From Rhodococcus sp. HM1 (GTDB lineage: Bacteria > Actinomycetota > Actinomycetes > Mycobacteriales > Mycobacteriaceae): 64,000 nt of DNA. How positions within the stretch are numbered: position 1 is the stretch's first letter; each line of letters begins with the position of its first letter. The notes under the pieces are model-generated. The model worked only from the letters and a program-made list of their open reading frames with translations, searched no databases and was not told where the DNA came from. Position numbers and translations under genes: made by a program. Location of the stretch: NCBI RefSeq assembly GCF_023218075.1, contig NZ_JALPTB010000013.1, positions 51,154-115,153 on the forward strand. The letters are read 5' to 3'. This document shows positions 25,834 through 36,200 of this stretch, piece after piece.

Positions 25834-25866
25834 CCACGGTAGTGGACGCGCGGTCCACTACCGTGG
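25834..25866. promoter_or_regulatory. perfect 14-bp palindrome over the divergent bcp promoter
   Basis: Arms CCACGGTAGTGGAC and GTCCACTACCGTGG are perfect around GCGCG. The right arm contains the bcp -10 (TACCGT, 25859-25864), seven bases before the GTG. By symmetry the left arm contains the same hexamer on the minus strand (25836-25841), facing the DUF3618 gene. It can be a shared operator or a symmetric bidirectional promoter. Confidence 0.65.
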
Positions 25867-25871
25867 CGGAC

Positions 25872-26345
25872 GTGACGGATAACAGCAGACTCGCCCCCGG
25901 CGACCCCGCGCCCGAGCTCACCCTCCTCGACGCCGACGGCAACGAGGTGTCGTTGTCGGACTACCGCGGCCGCAAGGTGATCGTGTACTTCTACCCCGCC
26001 GCGAGCACGCCCGGCTGCACGAAGCAGGCATGCGACTTCCGCGACAACCTCGCCGAACTGAACGACGCCGGGCTCGACGTCGTCGGGATCTCCCCCGACA
26101 AGCCCGCCAAGCTCGCGAAGTTCCGCGACAAGGAGGAGCTGACCTTCCCGCTGCTCTCCGATCCGGAGAAGACCACGCTCACGGCGTGGGGCGCGTTCGG
26201 CGAGAAGAAGATGTACGGCAAGACCGTGACCGGCGTGATCCGCTCGACCTTCCTCGTCGACGAGGAGGGGAAGATCGAGGTGGCGCAGTACAACGTGCGC
26301 GCCACCGGGCACGTCGCGAAGTTGCGTCGCGACCTGTCGGTCTAA
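25872..26345 (+). CDS. bcp: thiol peroxidase (peroxiredoxin Q/BCP)
   Basis: The product is 157 residues from GTG 25872, matching Mtb Bcp (Rv2521, 157 aa). It reduces hydrogen peroxide and organic peroxides using thioredoxin. The active site is YFYPAASTPGCTKQACDF (about 37-54), with the peroxidatic Cys at TPGC and the resolving Cys five residues later, the BCP arrangement. TACCGT seven bases before GTG inside a palindrome, and no ribosome site, support a leaderless start. Its stop lies in a tandem repeat shared with the convergent peptidase gene. Confidence 0.95.
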   Translation: MTDNSRLAPGDPAPELTLLDADGNEVSLSDYRGRKVIVYFYPAASTPGCTKQACDFRDNLAELNDAGLDVVGISPDKPAKLAKFRDKEELTFPLLSDPEKTTLTAWGAFGEKKMYGKTVTGVIRSTFLVDEEGKIEVAQYNVRATGHVAKLRRDLSV

Positions 26346-26419
26346 CTCGCCGACCGCTCGGCTGTCGGTCTAACTCGCGGACCGCTCGGCTGTCGTTCTA
26401 ACTCGCGGACCGCTCGGCC
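26336..26419. repeat. three tandem 28-bp repeats over two convergent stop codons
   Basis: Units at 26336-26363, 26364-26391 and 26392-26419 differ at only a few positions. On the minus strand each unit encodes the peptidase C-terminus AERSAS-stop, so two extra copies of the gene's end, stop codon included, follow the real stop. The first unit also contains the bcp stop. Confidence 0.8.
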
Positions 26420-27771
26420 AGGGACCGCAGGAGCAGCGCCTCCGCGACGGCGAGGTTCTCGATCTCCGTCGGATCCACGCTCTCGTTCGGAGCGTGGATG
26501 ACGCACCGCGGCTCCTCGACACCGATCAGCGCGATCTCCGCTCCCGGCACGGCCCGCTGCAGGGCCGTGCACAGCGGGATCGAGCCGCCCTGGCCGGCGG
26601 TTCCGACCTCGCGCCCGTACGCGGCCGCGAGCGCCGCGCGCAGGGCGGCGTATCCGGGGCCGTCGGTGGCCGCGCGGAACGGTTCGCCGAGGGCCTCGCG
26701 CTCGATGCGCAGGTGCGCACCCCACGGCACGTGCGCTTCGAGGTGGGCGACGAGGGCGTCCTGCGCGACCAGCGGGTCCAGACCCGGTGGCACCCGCAGA
26801 TTCAGCCGCGCCGAGGCGCGGGGCGCGATCGCCGCCACCGAGCCGACGACGGGCGGTGCGTCGATGCCGAGGACGGTCAACGCCGGCCGGGCCCACACGG
26901 CGTCGGCGACCGTGCCGGTCGACAGCAGCGACACCCCGTCGAGCACACCGGCGTCGGCGCGGAACCGGTCTTCGGGATAGGGCACCCCGTCCCACTGCCC
27001 GAGGGTGTCGAGGCCGTCGACGACGGTGTTGCCGTGTTCGTCGCGCAGGGTGTTCAGCAACCGGACGAGGGCGGCGAGCGCATCGGGGGCGGCGCCACCG
27101 TACTGCCCGGAATGCACTTCCCCGGCAAGGGTTTCCACATGGACGACGACGTTCGCGATACCGCGCAGCGACGTCGTGACGGTGGGCCGGCCGACTTCCG
27201 CGTTGCCGCAGTCGCCGATCACGATCAGGTCAGCGGCGAACAGGTCGGGGCGCTCCGCGACGAGGTGTTCGAGCCCGGCCCCGCCCATCTCCTCGGACCC
27301 TTCGACGACGATCCGCACACCCACCGGCAGGGGCCCGTCGGCGAGGGCCGCGCGCAGCGCGAGCAGGTGCATCACGATGTTGCCCTTGCAGTCCGCAGCG
27401 CCCCGGCCGTACCAGCGACCGTCCCGTTCGGTGAGATCGAAAGGCGGCGTGAGCCACAGGCTTTCGTTACCCGGAGGCTGAATGTCGTAGTGGCTGTAGA
27501 GCAGAACCGTGGGAGCTCCGGCCGGGGCCGGACTGTGTCCGACGACGGCGGGGCAACCGTCGGACGTCTCGACGAGTTCGATGTGCTCGATACCGGCGGC
27601 GGCGAAGGCGTCCCGTACCCAGCGGGCGGCGGCGAGGCACTCCTCCGCGGGGAACTGTCGCGGGTCCGCGACCGAACGGAAGGCGACCAGGGTCGCGAGT
27701 TCGGTTCGGGCGGTGGGCATCGCGGCCCGGATCCGGTCGCGGATCCGCTGCAGGGTGTCGGTGTCGGTCAC
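26398..27771 (-). CDS. M20-family dipeptidase/carboxypeptidase
   Basis: The product is 457 residues from GTG 27771 (GTG 27777 is equally possible; GAGGAGG lies just upstream of both). Metal-dependent M20 features are YSHYDIQPPGNESLW (metal His and Asp, about 87-101), GRGAADCKGNIV (second metal Asp), and EGSEEMGG (general base Glu pair). A dimerisation lid follows, and metal His is in CVIHAPNES near the end. It corresponds to Rv2522c upstream of acpS-fas in Mtb. It probably cleaves small peptides; the true substrate is unknown. Confidence 0.88.
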   Translation of the reverse strand: MTDTDTLQRIRDRIRAAMPTARTELATLVAFRSVADPRQFPAEECLAAARWVRDAFAAAGIEHIELVETSDGCPAVVGHSPAPAGAPTVLLYSHYDIQPPGNESLWLTPPFDLTERDGRWYGRGAADCKGNIVMHLLALRAALADGPLPVGVRIVVEGSEEMGGAGLEHLVAERPDLFAADLIVIGDCGNAEVGRPTVTTSLRGIANVVVHVETLAGEVHSGQYGGAAPDALAALVRLLNTLRDEHGNTVVDGLDTLGQWDGVPYPEDRFRADAGVLDGVSLLSTGTVADAVWARPALTVLGIDAPPVVGSVAAIAPRASARLNLRVPPGLDPLVAQDALVAHLEAHVPWGAHLRIEREALGEPFRAATDGPGYAALRAALAAAYGREVGTAGQGGSIPLCTALQRAVPGAEIALIGVEEPRCVIHAPNESVDPTEIENLAVAEALLLRSLAERSAS

Positions 27772-27976
27772 GCTCACACGCCTCCTCGATGTGTCGGACG
27801 AAGGTCTCACGATCGGGCACCGGTGCTCGTCCTGTTCGGTTCCCCTCGCAATCGTAGGATCGTGTGCCGCCCTCTGCCGTTCCGGTGCCGCACGGCGCGC
27901 CGACCGCGTAGCGTTGTTTCTCGACATCCGGGCCACCGTCGAACCAGTTCCGGCCCGTGGACGGAAAGGCACTGCG

Positions 27977-28840
27977 ATGCCCACCGAACTGTCACCCTTC
28001 TACAAGCAGGTCCAATCCCACTACGACCTGTCCGACGAGTTCTTCGCCCTGTTCCTCGACCCGTCGATGACCTACAGCTGCGCGTACTTCGAACGGGACG
28101 ACATGATGCTCGAGGAGGCCCAGCTCGCCAAGATCGACCTGGCGCTCGGCAAATGCGACCTGCAGCCCGGCGCGACCCTGCTCGACATCGGCTGCGGCTG
28201 GGGATCGACGATGTTCCGCGCGGTCACCCACTACGACGTCGACGTCGTCGGCCTGACCCTGAGCCGCAACCAGTACGAGCACGTCGCGGCCGAGGCCGCC
28301 CGGCTGCCCGGTCCGCGGACCGCGCGGGTCCTGTTGCAGGGCTGGGAGGAGTACACCGGCACCGCCGACCGCATCGTGAGCATCGGAGCGTTCGAGCACT
28401 TCCGCCGGGAACGCTACGACGAGTTCTTCGAACGGTGTCACCGGATGCTGCCCCCGGGTGGGCGGATGCTGCTGCACACCATCATCGGGCACACCCTCGC
28501 GACGCTGAAGTCCCGCGGCATCCCCGTGACCCGCGAGAACGCCCTGTTCCACCTGTTCATCAAGCGCGAGATCTTCCCCGGCGGGCAGCTTCCGCAGCCC
28601 GAGGTGGTCGTGGCGGGCGCCGAACGCGCCGGGTTCCGCGTCGAACGCGTCCATCCGCTCGGCCCGCACTACGTCCGCACCCTCGAGCACTGGGCCGCGG
28701 CGCTGGCGGACCGGCGCGCCGAAGCAGTCGCGCTGTCCTCCGAGGAAATGTACGAACGCTTCATGAAATACCTGCGCGGAGCGGCCGATCATTTCCGAAC
28801 CGGACATATCGACGTCATGCAGTTCACCCTCGCCGCATGA
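27977..28840 (+). CDS. CmaA/MmaA-type cyclopropane fatty acid (mycolic acid) synthase
   Basis: The product is 287 residues, the same length as Mtb CmaA1. It is an S-adenosylmethionine-dependent methyltransferase acting on a double bond in an acyl or mycoloyl chain. The SAM site is LLDIGCGWGS (68-77). The bicarbonate-pocket residues of CmaA1 are kept at identical numbers: Cys35, Ile136, Glu140, His167 and Tyr232, so it should be active. ATG 27977 follows GGAAAGG. Whether it cyclopropanates, methylates or hydroxymethylates cannot be read. It and the next TetR gene interrupt the Rv2522c-acpS-fas order of Mtb. Confidence 0.88.
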   Translation: MPTELSPFYKQVQSHYDLSDEFFALFLDPSMTYSCAYFERDDMMLEEAQLAKIDLALGKCDLQPGATLLDIGCGWGSTMFRAVTHYDVDVVGLTLSRNQYEHVAAEAARLPGPRTARVLLQGWEEYTGTADRIVSIGAFEHFRRERYDEFFERCHRMLPPGGRMLLHTIIGHTLATLKSRGIPVTRENALFHLFIKREIFPGGQLPQPEVVVAGAERAGFRVERVHPLGPHYVRTLEHWAAALADRRAEAVALSSEEMYERFMKYLRGAADHFRTGHIDVMQFTLAA

Positions 28841-28930
28841 GCACCGTGAGCACGCTCGGCCGTGTTTGCTGCGACTCGCCCTCACGGCAATCTCTCGGCA
28901 TTCCCGCGCACTGCGGCTAGCCTGGGGCGC

Positions 28931-29785
28931 GTGGAGTCTGCAACGAACGTGCGCAAAGCACCGCGCCGGATCGATCCGGCGTTGGAAGTACAAACAGCGC
29001 CACAAGAACTCGTGCCGCGGCGGCGACCGACGCAGGAACGCAGCCGGCGCAAGTTCGATGCCCTGCTCGCCGCGTCCCGCGAACTGCTCACCGAGGTCGG
29101 ATTCGAGTCGTTCACCTGCGAAGAGGTCGCGTCCCGCGCGGACGTGCCGATCGGCACGCTCTACCAGTTCTTCGCGAACAAGTACGTCATCGTCTGTGAA
29201 CTGAACCGCCAGGACCTCGTGGGTGTGCAGGAGGAACTGGCCCAGTTCAACGGCAAGATTCCGTCGGTGGACTGGCTGCGGTTCCTCAACAGCTTCGTCG
29301 ACCACATGGCCGGGCTGTGGACCACCGATCCGTCCCGCCGCGAGGTGTGGCTGGCGATGCAGTCGACCCCGTCGACCCGCGCGACCGGGGCGATTCACGA
29401 ACGCAAGTTCGCCGAGCAGGTCGAGCGGATGCTCGCACCGCTCACGCCCGACACACCGAGGCCGCGCCGCAAGCTGATGGCCGAAGTCCTCGTCCACGTC
29501 GTCTACTCGATGCTGAACTTCTCCGTGCAGGACGATCAGACCCACGCCGACGCGGTCGTCGAACTGAAACGGCTGATGGTCGCGTACCTGCAGGTCGCCG
29601 AACAGGACTCGAGGGCCCGGGCGAAGAAGCGCAAGCGGCTGCAGGCCCGCGCGGAGGAAGCCGGAACCGGCGACGGGGACGGCAGCCGCGAGAAGGGCGA
29701 GGCCGCGGACGCGGACACGGTCCCCGAATCGGGCACGGCCCCGGAAACGAGTGAAGCCGAGGAGGCTGCAACCTCCCCGGCTTGA
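28931..29785 (+). CDS. TetR-family regulator with long charged C-terminal tail
   Basis: The product is 284 residues from GTG 28931. The helix-turn-helix is FTCEEVASRADVPIGTLYQF followed by FANKYVIVCELN (about 62-93), after a 35-residue basic start. The ligand domain ends near 225. The last 60 residues are a low-complexity tail, first Arg/Lys-rich, then Glu/Ala/Gly-rich (EEAGTGDGDGSREKGEA), which TetR proteins normally lack. TAGCCT seven bases before GTG suggests a leaderless mRNA. It follows the cyclopropane synthase and converges on acpS-fas, so it may regulate lipid genes. It does not resemble Mtb FasR. Confidence 0.75.
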   Translation: MESATNVRKAPRRIDPALEVQTAPQELVPRRRPTQERSRRKFDALLAASRELLTEVGFESFTCEEVASRADVPIGTLYQFFANKYVIVCELNRQDLVGVQEELAQFNGKIPSVDWLRFLNSFVDHMAGLWTTDPSRREVWLAMQSTPSTRATGAIHERKFAEQVERMLAPLTPDTPRPRRKLMAEVLVHVVYSMLNFSVQDDQTHADAVVELKRLMVAYLQVAEQDSRARAKKRKRLQARAEEAGTGDGDGSREKGEAADADTVPESGTAPETSEAEEAATSPA

Positions 29786-29800
29786 ACCGGTCGACCGGAT

Positions 29801-30202
29801 CTACGCGTCCGGTGCCTCCTCGAGAACGACGAACGCTCCGGCCATGTCACCGTCGTGGGTGAGCGAGACGTGGATGCTCATGCCCGCCAGATGCTCGGCG
29901 ACGGCACCGTGCAACCGGATACCGGGCCTGCCCCACGCATCCGAGACCACCTCGATGTCGCGGTGGATGCCCTCCGGCAGCACCGGTGGGTGACCGAACA
30001 GTGACGCCGACCATGCCTTGATCAGCGCTTCCTTGGCCGCCCACCGGGCTGCGAAGTGGCGTCCCGGACGGGAGCTGCGGGTGTTCGCGTCGCGACGCTC
30101 CCCCGGCGTGAAGCTCGTGAGCATCGTGGTGCCGGGACGACCCAGCTGCTCCTCGAACTCCGTCACCGAGACCAGGTCGAACCCGACACCCGCAACTCCC
30201 AT
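29801..30202 (-). CDS. acpS: holo-[acyl-carrier-protein] synthase
   Basis: The product is 133 residues. It transfers phosphopantetheine from CoA to the serine of carrier proteins. The magnesium and CoA motifs are GVGFDLVSVTEF (Asp9) and RWAAKEALIKAW (Glu58). It lies 17 bp downstream of fas on the same strand, as in Mtb (Rv2523c/Rv2524c). It should activate the FAS-I carrier domain, since the synthase has no phosphopantetheine transferase domain of its own. Confidence 0.95.
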   Translation of the reverse strand: MGVAGVGFDLVSVTEFEEQLGRPGTTMLTSFTPGERRDANTRSSRPGRHFAARWAAKEALIKAWSASLFGHPPVLPEGIHRDIEVVSDAWGRPGIRLHGAVAEHLAGMSIHVSLTHDGDMAGAFVVLEEAPDA

Positions 30203-30219
30203 CCGGCGCTACTCGTTTC

Positions 30220-33200
30220 CTACTTGCAGCCGGGCAGACCCGAGCGGTACACGTCGTCGTCGCCGAGACGCGCGTCCGCGCTGAGCAGCACGTCCGCCTC
30301 GAGCTGACGCGACGCCGCCGCCGGAACCCCGTCGCCGCCGAGGCGACGATCAGCCGGACGCTGGTACAGCGCGGCACCACCGGTCATCGCGTCGGCCAGG
30401 CGGCGCTTGCCGGCGACCGTGCGCTGCTGCGCCTGCGCGAGGTAGGCCTCGCGCCGCTCGGCGGGGATCGCCTCGACGAACGCCTGCGGGTGCACCACCG
30501 CGATCAGGCCGGACACATGCCCGAACCCGAGGCTGGTCAGCAGACCGGCCTTGAGCGCGTACTGCTCGCCGAACCGGATCGGGGTCCGCGCCCACACCAG
30601 GTGCTCGAACTGGGCCATCTTGTCGTCGACGCAGTCCAGGCTGCGGTTCGGCGGGACGACGCCCTGGCTGAGGACCTGGCACAGGCCGATCAGCTGGAAC
30701 GCTGCCGCGCCACCCTTGGCGTGACCGGTCAGGCTCTTCTGGGACACCACGAACAGCGGGTTGCCCTCGCTGCGGCCCAGCGCACCGGCCAGGCGTTCGT
30801 GCAGCTCGGCCTCGTTCGGGTCGTTCGCCGCGGTCGACGTGTCGTGCTTGGAGATCACGGCGATGTCGTCGGCGGTGACACCGAGCTTGCGCAGCTCCCG
30901 GGCCAGGCCGGACTCGAGCCCACCGCGACCGGCGCCGAGAGCACCGATACCCGGAGCCGGGATCGAGGTGTGCACGCCGTCGGCGAAGGATCCCGCCCAA
31001 GCGACCACACCGAGAACCGGCAGGCCCATCTCCAGCGCCAGGTCACCGCGCGCCAGCAGCACCGTGCCGCCACCGGCCGACTCGACGAACCCGCCGCGAC
31101 GGCGGTCGTTGGCCCGCGAGAACCGGTTGTCGCTGATGCCCTTGGCGGTCATGTCCTCCGACTTGGCGGTCGCGGACATGTCACCGAAGCCGACGATGCC
31201 CTCGATGCCCAGGTCGTCGAAGCCGCCGGCCACGACCAGCTGCGCCTTGCCCAGCTTGATCTTGTCGACGCCCTCCTCGACCGACACCGCAGCCGTGGCG
31301 CACGCCGCGACCGGGTGCACCATCGCGCCGTAGCCGCCGACGTAGGACTGCACGACGTGCGCGGCGATGACGTTCGGCAGGGCTTCCTGCAGGATGTCGT
31401 TCGCGCGGGACTCGCCGAGCAGCGTGTCGATGTACAGCGACCGCATCGAGGACATGCCGCCCATGCCGGTGCCCTGCGTGTTCGCCACCAGCGACGGGTG
31501 CACCCAGCGCAGCAGTTCCGACGGGGTGAAGCCACCGGTGAGGAACGCGTCGACGGTGGTGACGATGTTCCACAGGCCGACCCGGTCCACCGACTCCGCC
31601 ATGTCCGCGGGAATGCCCCACTTGGTGACGTCGAATCCGGTGGGGATCTGGCCGCCGACCGTGCGGGTCAGCTTCGCCTTGCGCGGCACGCGGATCTCGG
31701 TGCCGGCCTTGCGGGTGACCGTCCAGTCGCCGGACTCGGCGTCCACGGACGCGACCGTGTTCTCCGGGTCGGCATCGACGAACGCGCGGGCCTCGGCCTC
31801 GGAACCGACGACGAAGGACAGGTCCTTGTCGAGGAACACCGAGGTCAGCAGCGGTGCGGTGTTGTCGACCATGGCGCCGTCGTCGGCGTAGCGGCGGATG
31901 CCGCAGCGCTCGACCACCGCGTCGTGGTAGCGGTCGGCGATCTCCGCCTCCGGCACCAGTTCACCGGTCTCGGTGTCGTAGAAGCCGGGCTTCGGGTCGT
32001 TCTCCCACTCCACCAGGCCGGTCACCCAGGCCAGCTCGAGCACACCGGCGGCCGACAGTTCCTCGTCGACCTCCATCTCGAAGCGGGTGCGGGCCGAACC
32101 GTACGGGCCGAGCTCGCCGGCGCCGACGATCACGACCAGGTCGGCCGGGTCGACGTCGAGCTTCTCCCAAGCCGGGACGGGCAGGTCGACGTCGAGTCGC
32201 GGCGCGGACGGCAGGGCCGCGATGATGCCCGACTCGTCCTCGTCCTCGGTCTCGGTGGCCTCGGCCGCGTCCTGGGCCTGCTTCGCGAGGGCCGGCAGGT
32301 CGACGTCCGCCTCGGACAGTCCACCGGTCAGGTCCGCGACCAGCGGCTTGTCGGCGGCGAGGCGGCGGGCCTCCGGGCCGACCAGCTTCAGCAGCTCGGT
32401 GGCCATCTCCTGCGTCGACCAGGTGCGCACACCGGCCGCCTCGACAGCCTCGACCAGCGGGTCGTTGCCGCCCATCAGGCCGGTGCCGCGCACCCAGCCG
32501 ATGAGAGCGTGCGCGAGGGTGACGCGCTCGGCCCACGTGCGCTCGGCGTTCCAGCGGTTGACCACCGCGTCGAGCGCGGCCTTGGCCTCACCGTAGGCAC
32601 CGTCGCCACCGAACTTGCCGCGGTTCGGGGAACCGGGCAGCACCACGTGCAGGTGGGTGTCGACGTCGCGGTCGTTGCCGATCGCGGCGAGACCGGCGAT
32701 GAGCCGCTCCACCGACCACAGCAGCACCCGCATCTCCATCTCGGCGCGGGCACCCGCGTCGGCGAGGGAACCGGCCACGCGCGGCGCGGCGAACGGGAAC
32801 AGCAGCGTCGGGGTCAGCGCGTCCTTGATCAGCTTCTTGGCGCCGCCCGCGTTCTCCACGGTCTCGGTACCGATCCACTCGATGAGGGCGTCGACGTCCG
32901 CGTAGGACGCCATGTTCGCCGGGACCACCCACAGCGCCGCGCCGGCCCGTGCGCTCTTCGCGTACAGCTCCTTGTAGAAGCCGAGGCGGCTGTCGTTGAG
33001 GCTGGACGTGGTCACGACCACGGTCGCACCACCACCGAGCAGCTTCGCGGCGACGGCTGCGCCGATGCCGCCCTTGCTGGCGCCGGTCACGACCGCGACC
33101 TCGTTCGCGTATTCGGCGTCGGTGACCTCCGCGGCGACGGTCGCGATGCGGCCGAAGGTCTCGGCGAGCACGGTGCGGCCGGCCTCGGTGGCCTTGCGCT

Positions 33201-36200
33201 GCCAGAAGGTGGCGTGCGCGGCGACGGTCGCGCCGGCACCGGCGAACCGCTCGACCTCGATCTCCGCACCCAGCCACACGCGGGCCAGGTCCTCGCGGGC
33301 GGTGGCCCAGCGGTCGTCGATCAGCACGGCCTTGCGGGCGTCGAACGCCGGGGCGACCTGACGCGGCCAGTCGGAGCCGAGCTCCGCGGAGACCAGATCG
33401 ACCAGTTCGCTGTCCGCCTTGTCGGCCAGACCCGAGGTCTGCTCGGCCAGGCCGAGCTGCTCGAGCACGAGGCGCGCGGCGTTGGCGAGCACACCGTCAC
33501 GGCCGGTGATCTGCTCGGCGAACTCGCCGAGAGCAGCGGCGTCGACGGTCGCTCCCCCGCCGCCACCAGCGGCCGGCATGGACACCGCGATACCGCGGCG
33601 GCCGGCGACGGACTGCACGGCGGCGTCGATCAGGGTGTCGACGGCGGCGGCGTCGGAGAGGGCGCCCTGCGACAGGCCGCCCAGGTCGCCGCCACGGATG
33701 GAGGCGCCGTCACGGCTGCCGAGTGCGACCTCGGCGGTCACGTGCTGGGTCCAGCCTTCGCCCAGGCCCCATACCTTGGTGACGCGCTCGGCGATGTAGG
33801 CCGGGCGCTTGCCGGACGGTCCGAACACCTTGCGCAGGTGGTCGTTGATCGAGTCGGTCAGCACCGGGCCGAAGGGGCGGTAGGTGCGGGCCAGACGGTC
33901 GACGGTGGCTGCCAGCGCGCCCATGTCGGCGTCCGCGGCACCGTCGATCGCGCCGAGCGACAGCTCGGAGCCGAGGTCGACGAGCAGCTGGTTGCGGCGC
34001 GAGGACACGCCGTCGCACAGCGCCTCGATGGTGTCTGCGGGGCCGATCTGGTCCGGACGCAGCTTCGTCCACAGCGCGATGAGCACCTTGGTGGCGTCGG
34101 CGGCCTTGAACGCGATGTCGTCGGGACGCGGTCCACCGGCCGGGGCGGCGGCCGGAGCCGCTGCCGGGGCGGGAGCCGCGGCGGCCGCGGGGGCCGCCTC
34201 CGCTGCCGGAGCAGCGGGCTCGTCGTCCTCGACCGGAGCCGGATCGACGTCGGTCGAGTACACGATCGACGCCTCGCGCTCGATGTTGAGCACCTCGACG
34301 GGCTCGCCGAAGCGGCCGGGCAGCTTCAGGGTCTGCGACGCCAGGTTCGCGACGGTCGGGGCGGCACCGAGGCCGACCTCGACGAACCGCTCGACGCCGA
34401 GGCCACCGTCCTCCTCGGGGGCGAACAGCAGGTCCTGCGTCTCGATCCAGCGGACCGGCGACGCGAACTGCCACGCGAGGAGCTCGGCGAGCACGACGCG
34501 GGTCAGCTCGACCGGCTTCGCGGCCCAGGTGTCGAAGTCCGCGAGGACCTCGGCGAGGGGCTCCGAGGGAACCAGATCGGCGATCTCCTGGATGAACTCG
34601 CGGCCCAGGTTGAACGGCTTGGGCACGAGGTTCGGGATGTAGCGGCCGATGAGGATGTTCGGGTCGATCTGCTCCGGGAGCAGGTGCAGCAGACGCTCAC
34701 GGAAGTCGTCCACGCCGCCGCGCAGGACGGTCGAGTGGAACGGCACGTCGATGCCGGGGACCAGGATGAACGCGCGCTTGCCGCCGAACTCGGCGACCTT
34801 GCGCTCGATCACGGACTCCAGGGCCTCGAGACCCGCGACCGTGCCCGCGATGGCGTACTGGGAGCCGCGCAGGTTCAGGTTCACGATCTCCAGGAACTCG
34901 CCGGCCTCCGCGGCGACACCGGCCACGAAGTCCTGCAGGTCCTCGTCGGCGACACCGAACTGCGACGGCCGGATCGCGGCCATGCGGTAGTTCGAGCGGC
35001 CGTGCTCGTCACGCGGGACGAGGGCGTGCATCGCCGAGCCGCGCTGGAACACGACCTCGAGCACCGCCTCGAGCGGCAGCACACCGGCGACAGCGGCGAG
35101 CGCGTTGTACTCACCGACCGAGTGGCCCGCGAGGAACGAGCCCTCGACGAACGCACCGGCCTCGCGGAGTTCGGCGATCTGCGCGACACCGAGGGTCGCC
35201 ATGGCGACCTGGGTGAACTGCGTCAGGTGCAGCACGCCGTCCGGGTGCTTGTGGGTGACGCCGCGGGCCTTGAGCACGGTCGGGTTGTCGCGCACGACGG
35301 CCAGGATGGAGAAGCCCAGCGCCTTGCGGGTGTGCTTGTCGGCGCGGTCCCAGATCTCGCGGGCGGCCTTGCTGCGGGCGCGGGCGTCGAGGCCCATGCC
35401 GGGACGCTGGATGCCCTGGCCGGGGAACGCGTAGACGGTCTTCGGGGCGGCGGTGCGGCCGGTCGCGACCATCACCAGGTCGCCGTCGACGCGGCAGCCG
35501 ACCTCGATGATCTCGGCGCCGTTGTCGGTGCCGACGCGGTCGACGCGGACGTCGATCTCCGCGCCCGGACGGACCATGCCGAGGAACCGGGCGGTCCACG
35601 CGGTCAGGCGGCGGACCGGCAGCTTCGCGTCGGCCTCGACCGCGGTCACCACCTGCTGGGCGGCGGCCGACAGCCACATGCCGTGCACGATCGGCGAGCC
35701 CAGGCCGGCGAGCAGCGCGGCGTTGTCCGAGGTGTGGATCGGGTTGTGGTCGCCCGAGACGCGAGCGAACGCGCTCATGTCGGTCGGGGCGACGATCACG
35801 GCATCGCGGCGGCGACGACGCGGGGTGTCCGCGGCGTTCTCCGACAGCGACCCACCGGCACGGACCGGGTCGGCGAGCTCGACGGTGCCGGCGCGGCCGC
35901 GGATCGCGAACCGCTCGATCAGCTGCGCGACGACATTGTGGCCGGAGCCGTCACCGCTGTCGGCGGTGATGACCACGTGCACCTCGACGACACGACCCAG
36001 GTCGGTGTCGGACACCCCGGTGACCTCGGCCTTCACACCCAGGAACGCCGGATCGGTCGGCAGACCGTTCTTGACGTCGATGGCGTGGTCGAGGTGGACC
36101 AGATCGAGCATGCCCTCGATGACCGAGAGGTTGTCGTCGGTCTTGGACGCGCCGAGCGCCGCGAACACCGCGGGCCAGCACGCACCGACAAGCACGTCGG

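Noticed and set aside
26336..26419. Possible CRISPR array
   Set aside because: The 28-bp units are directly contiguous, with no spacers, and encode a duplicated gene end. No cas gene is present.
28931..29785. Orthologue of FasR, the fas activator
   Set aside because: The DNA-binding region and the long tail do not resemble Mtb FasR as I know it; only the location near fas suggests it.
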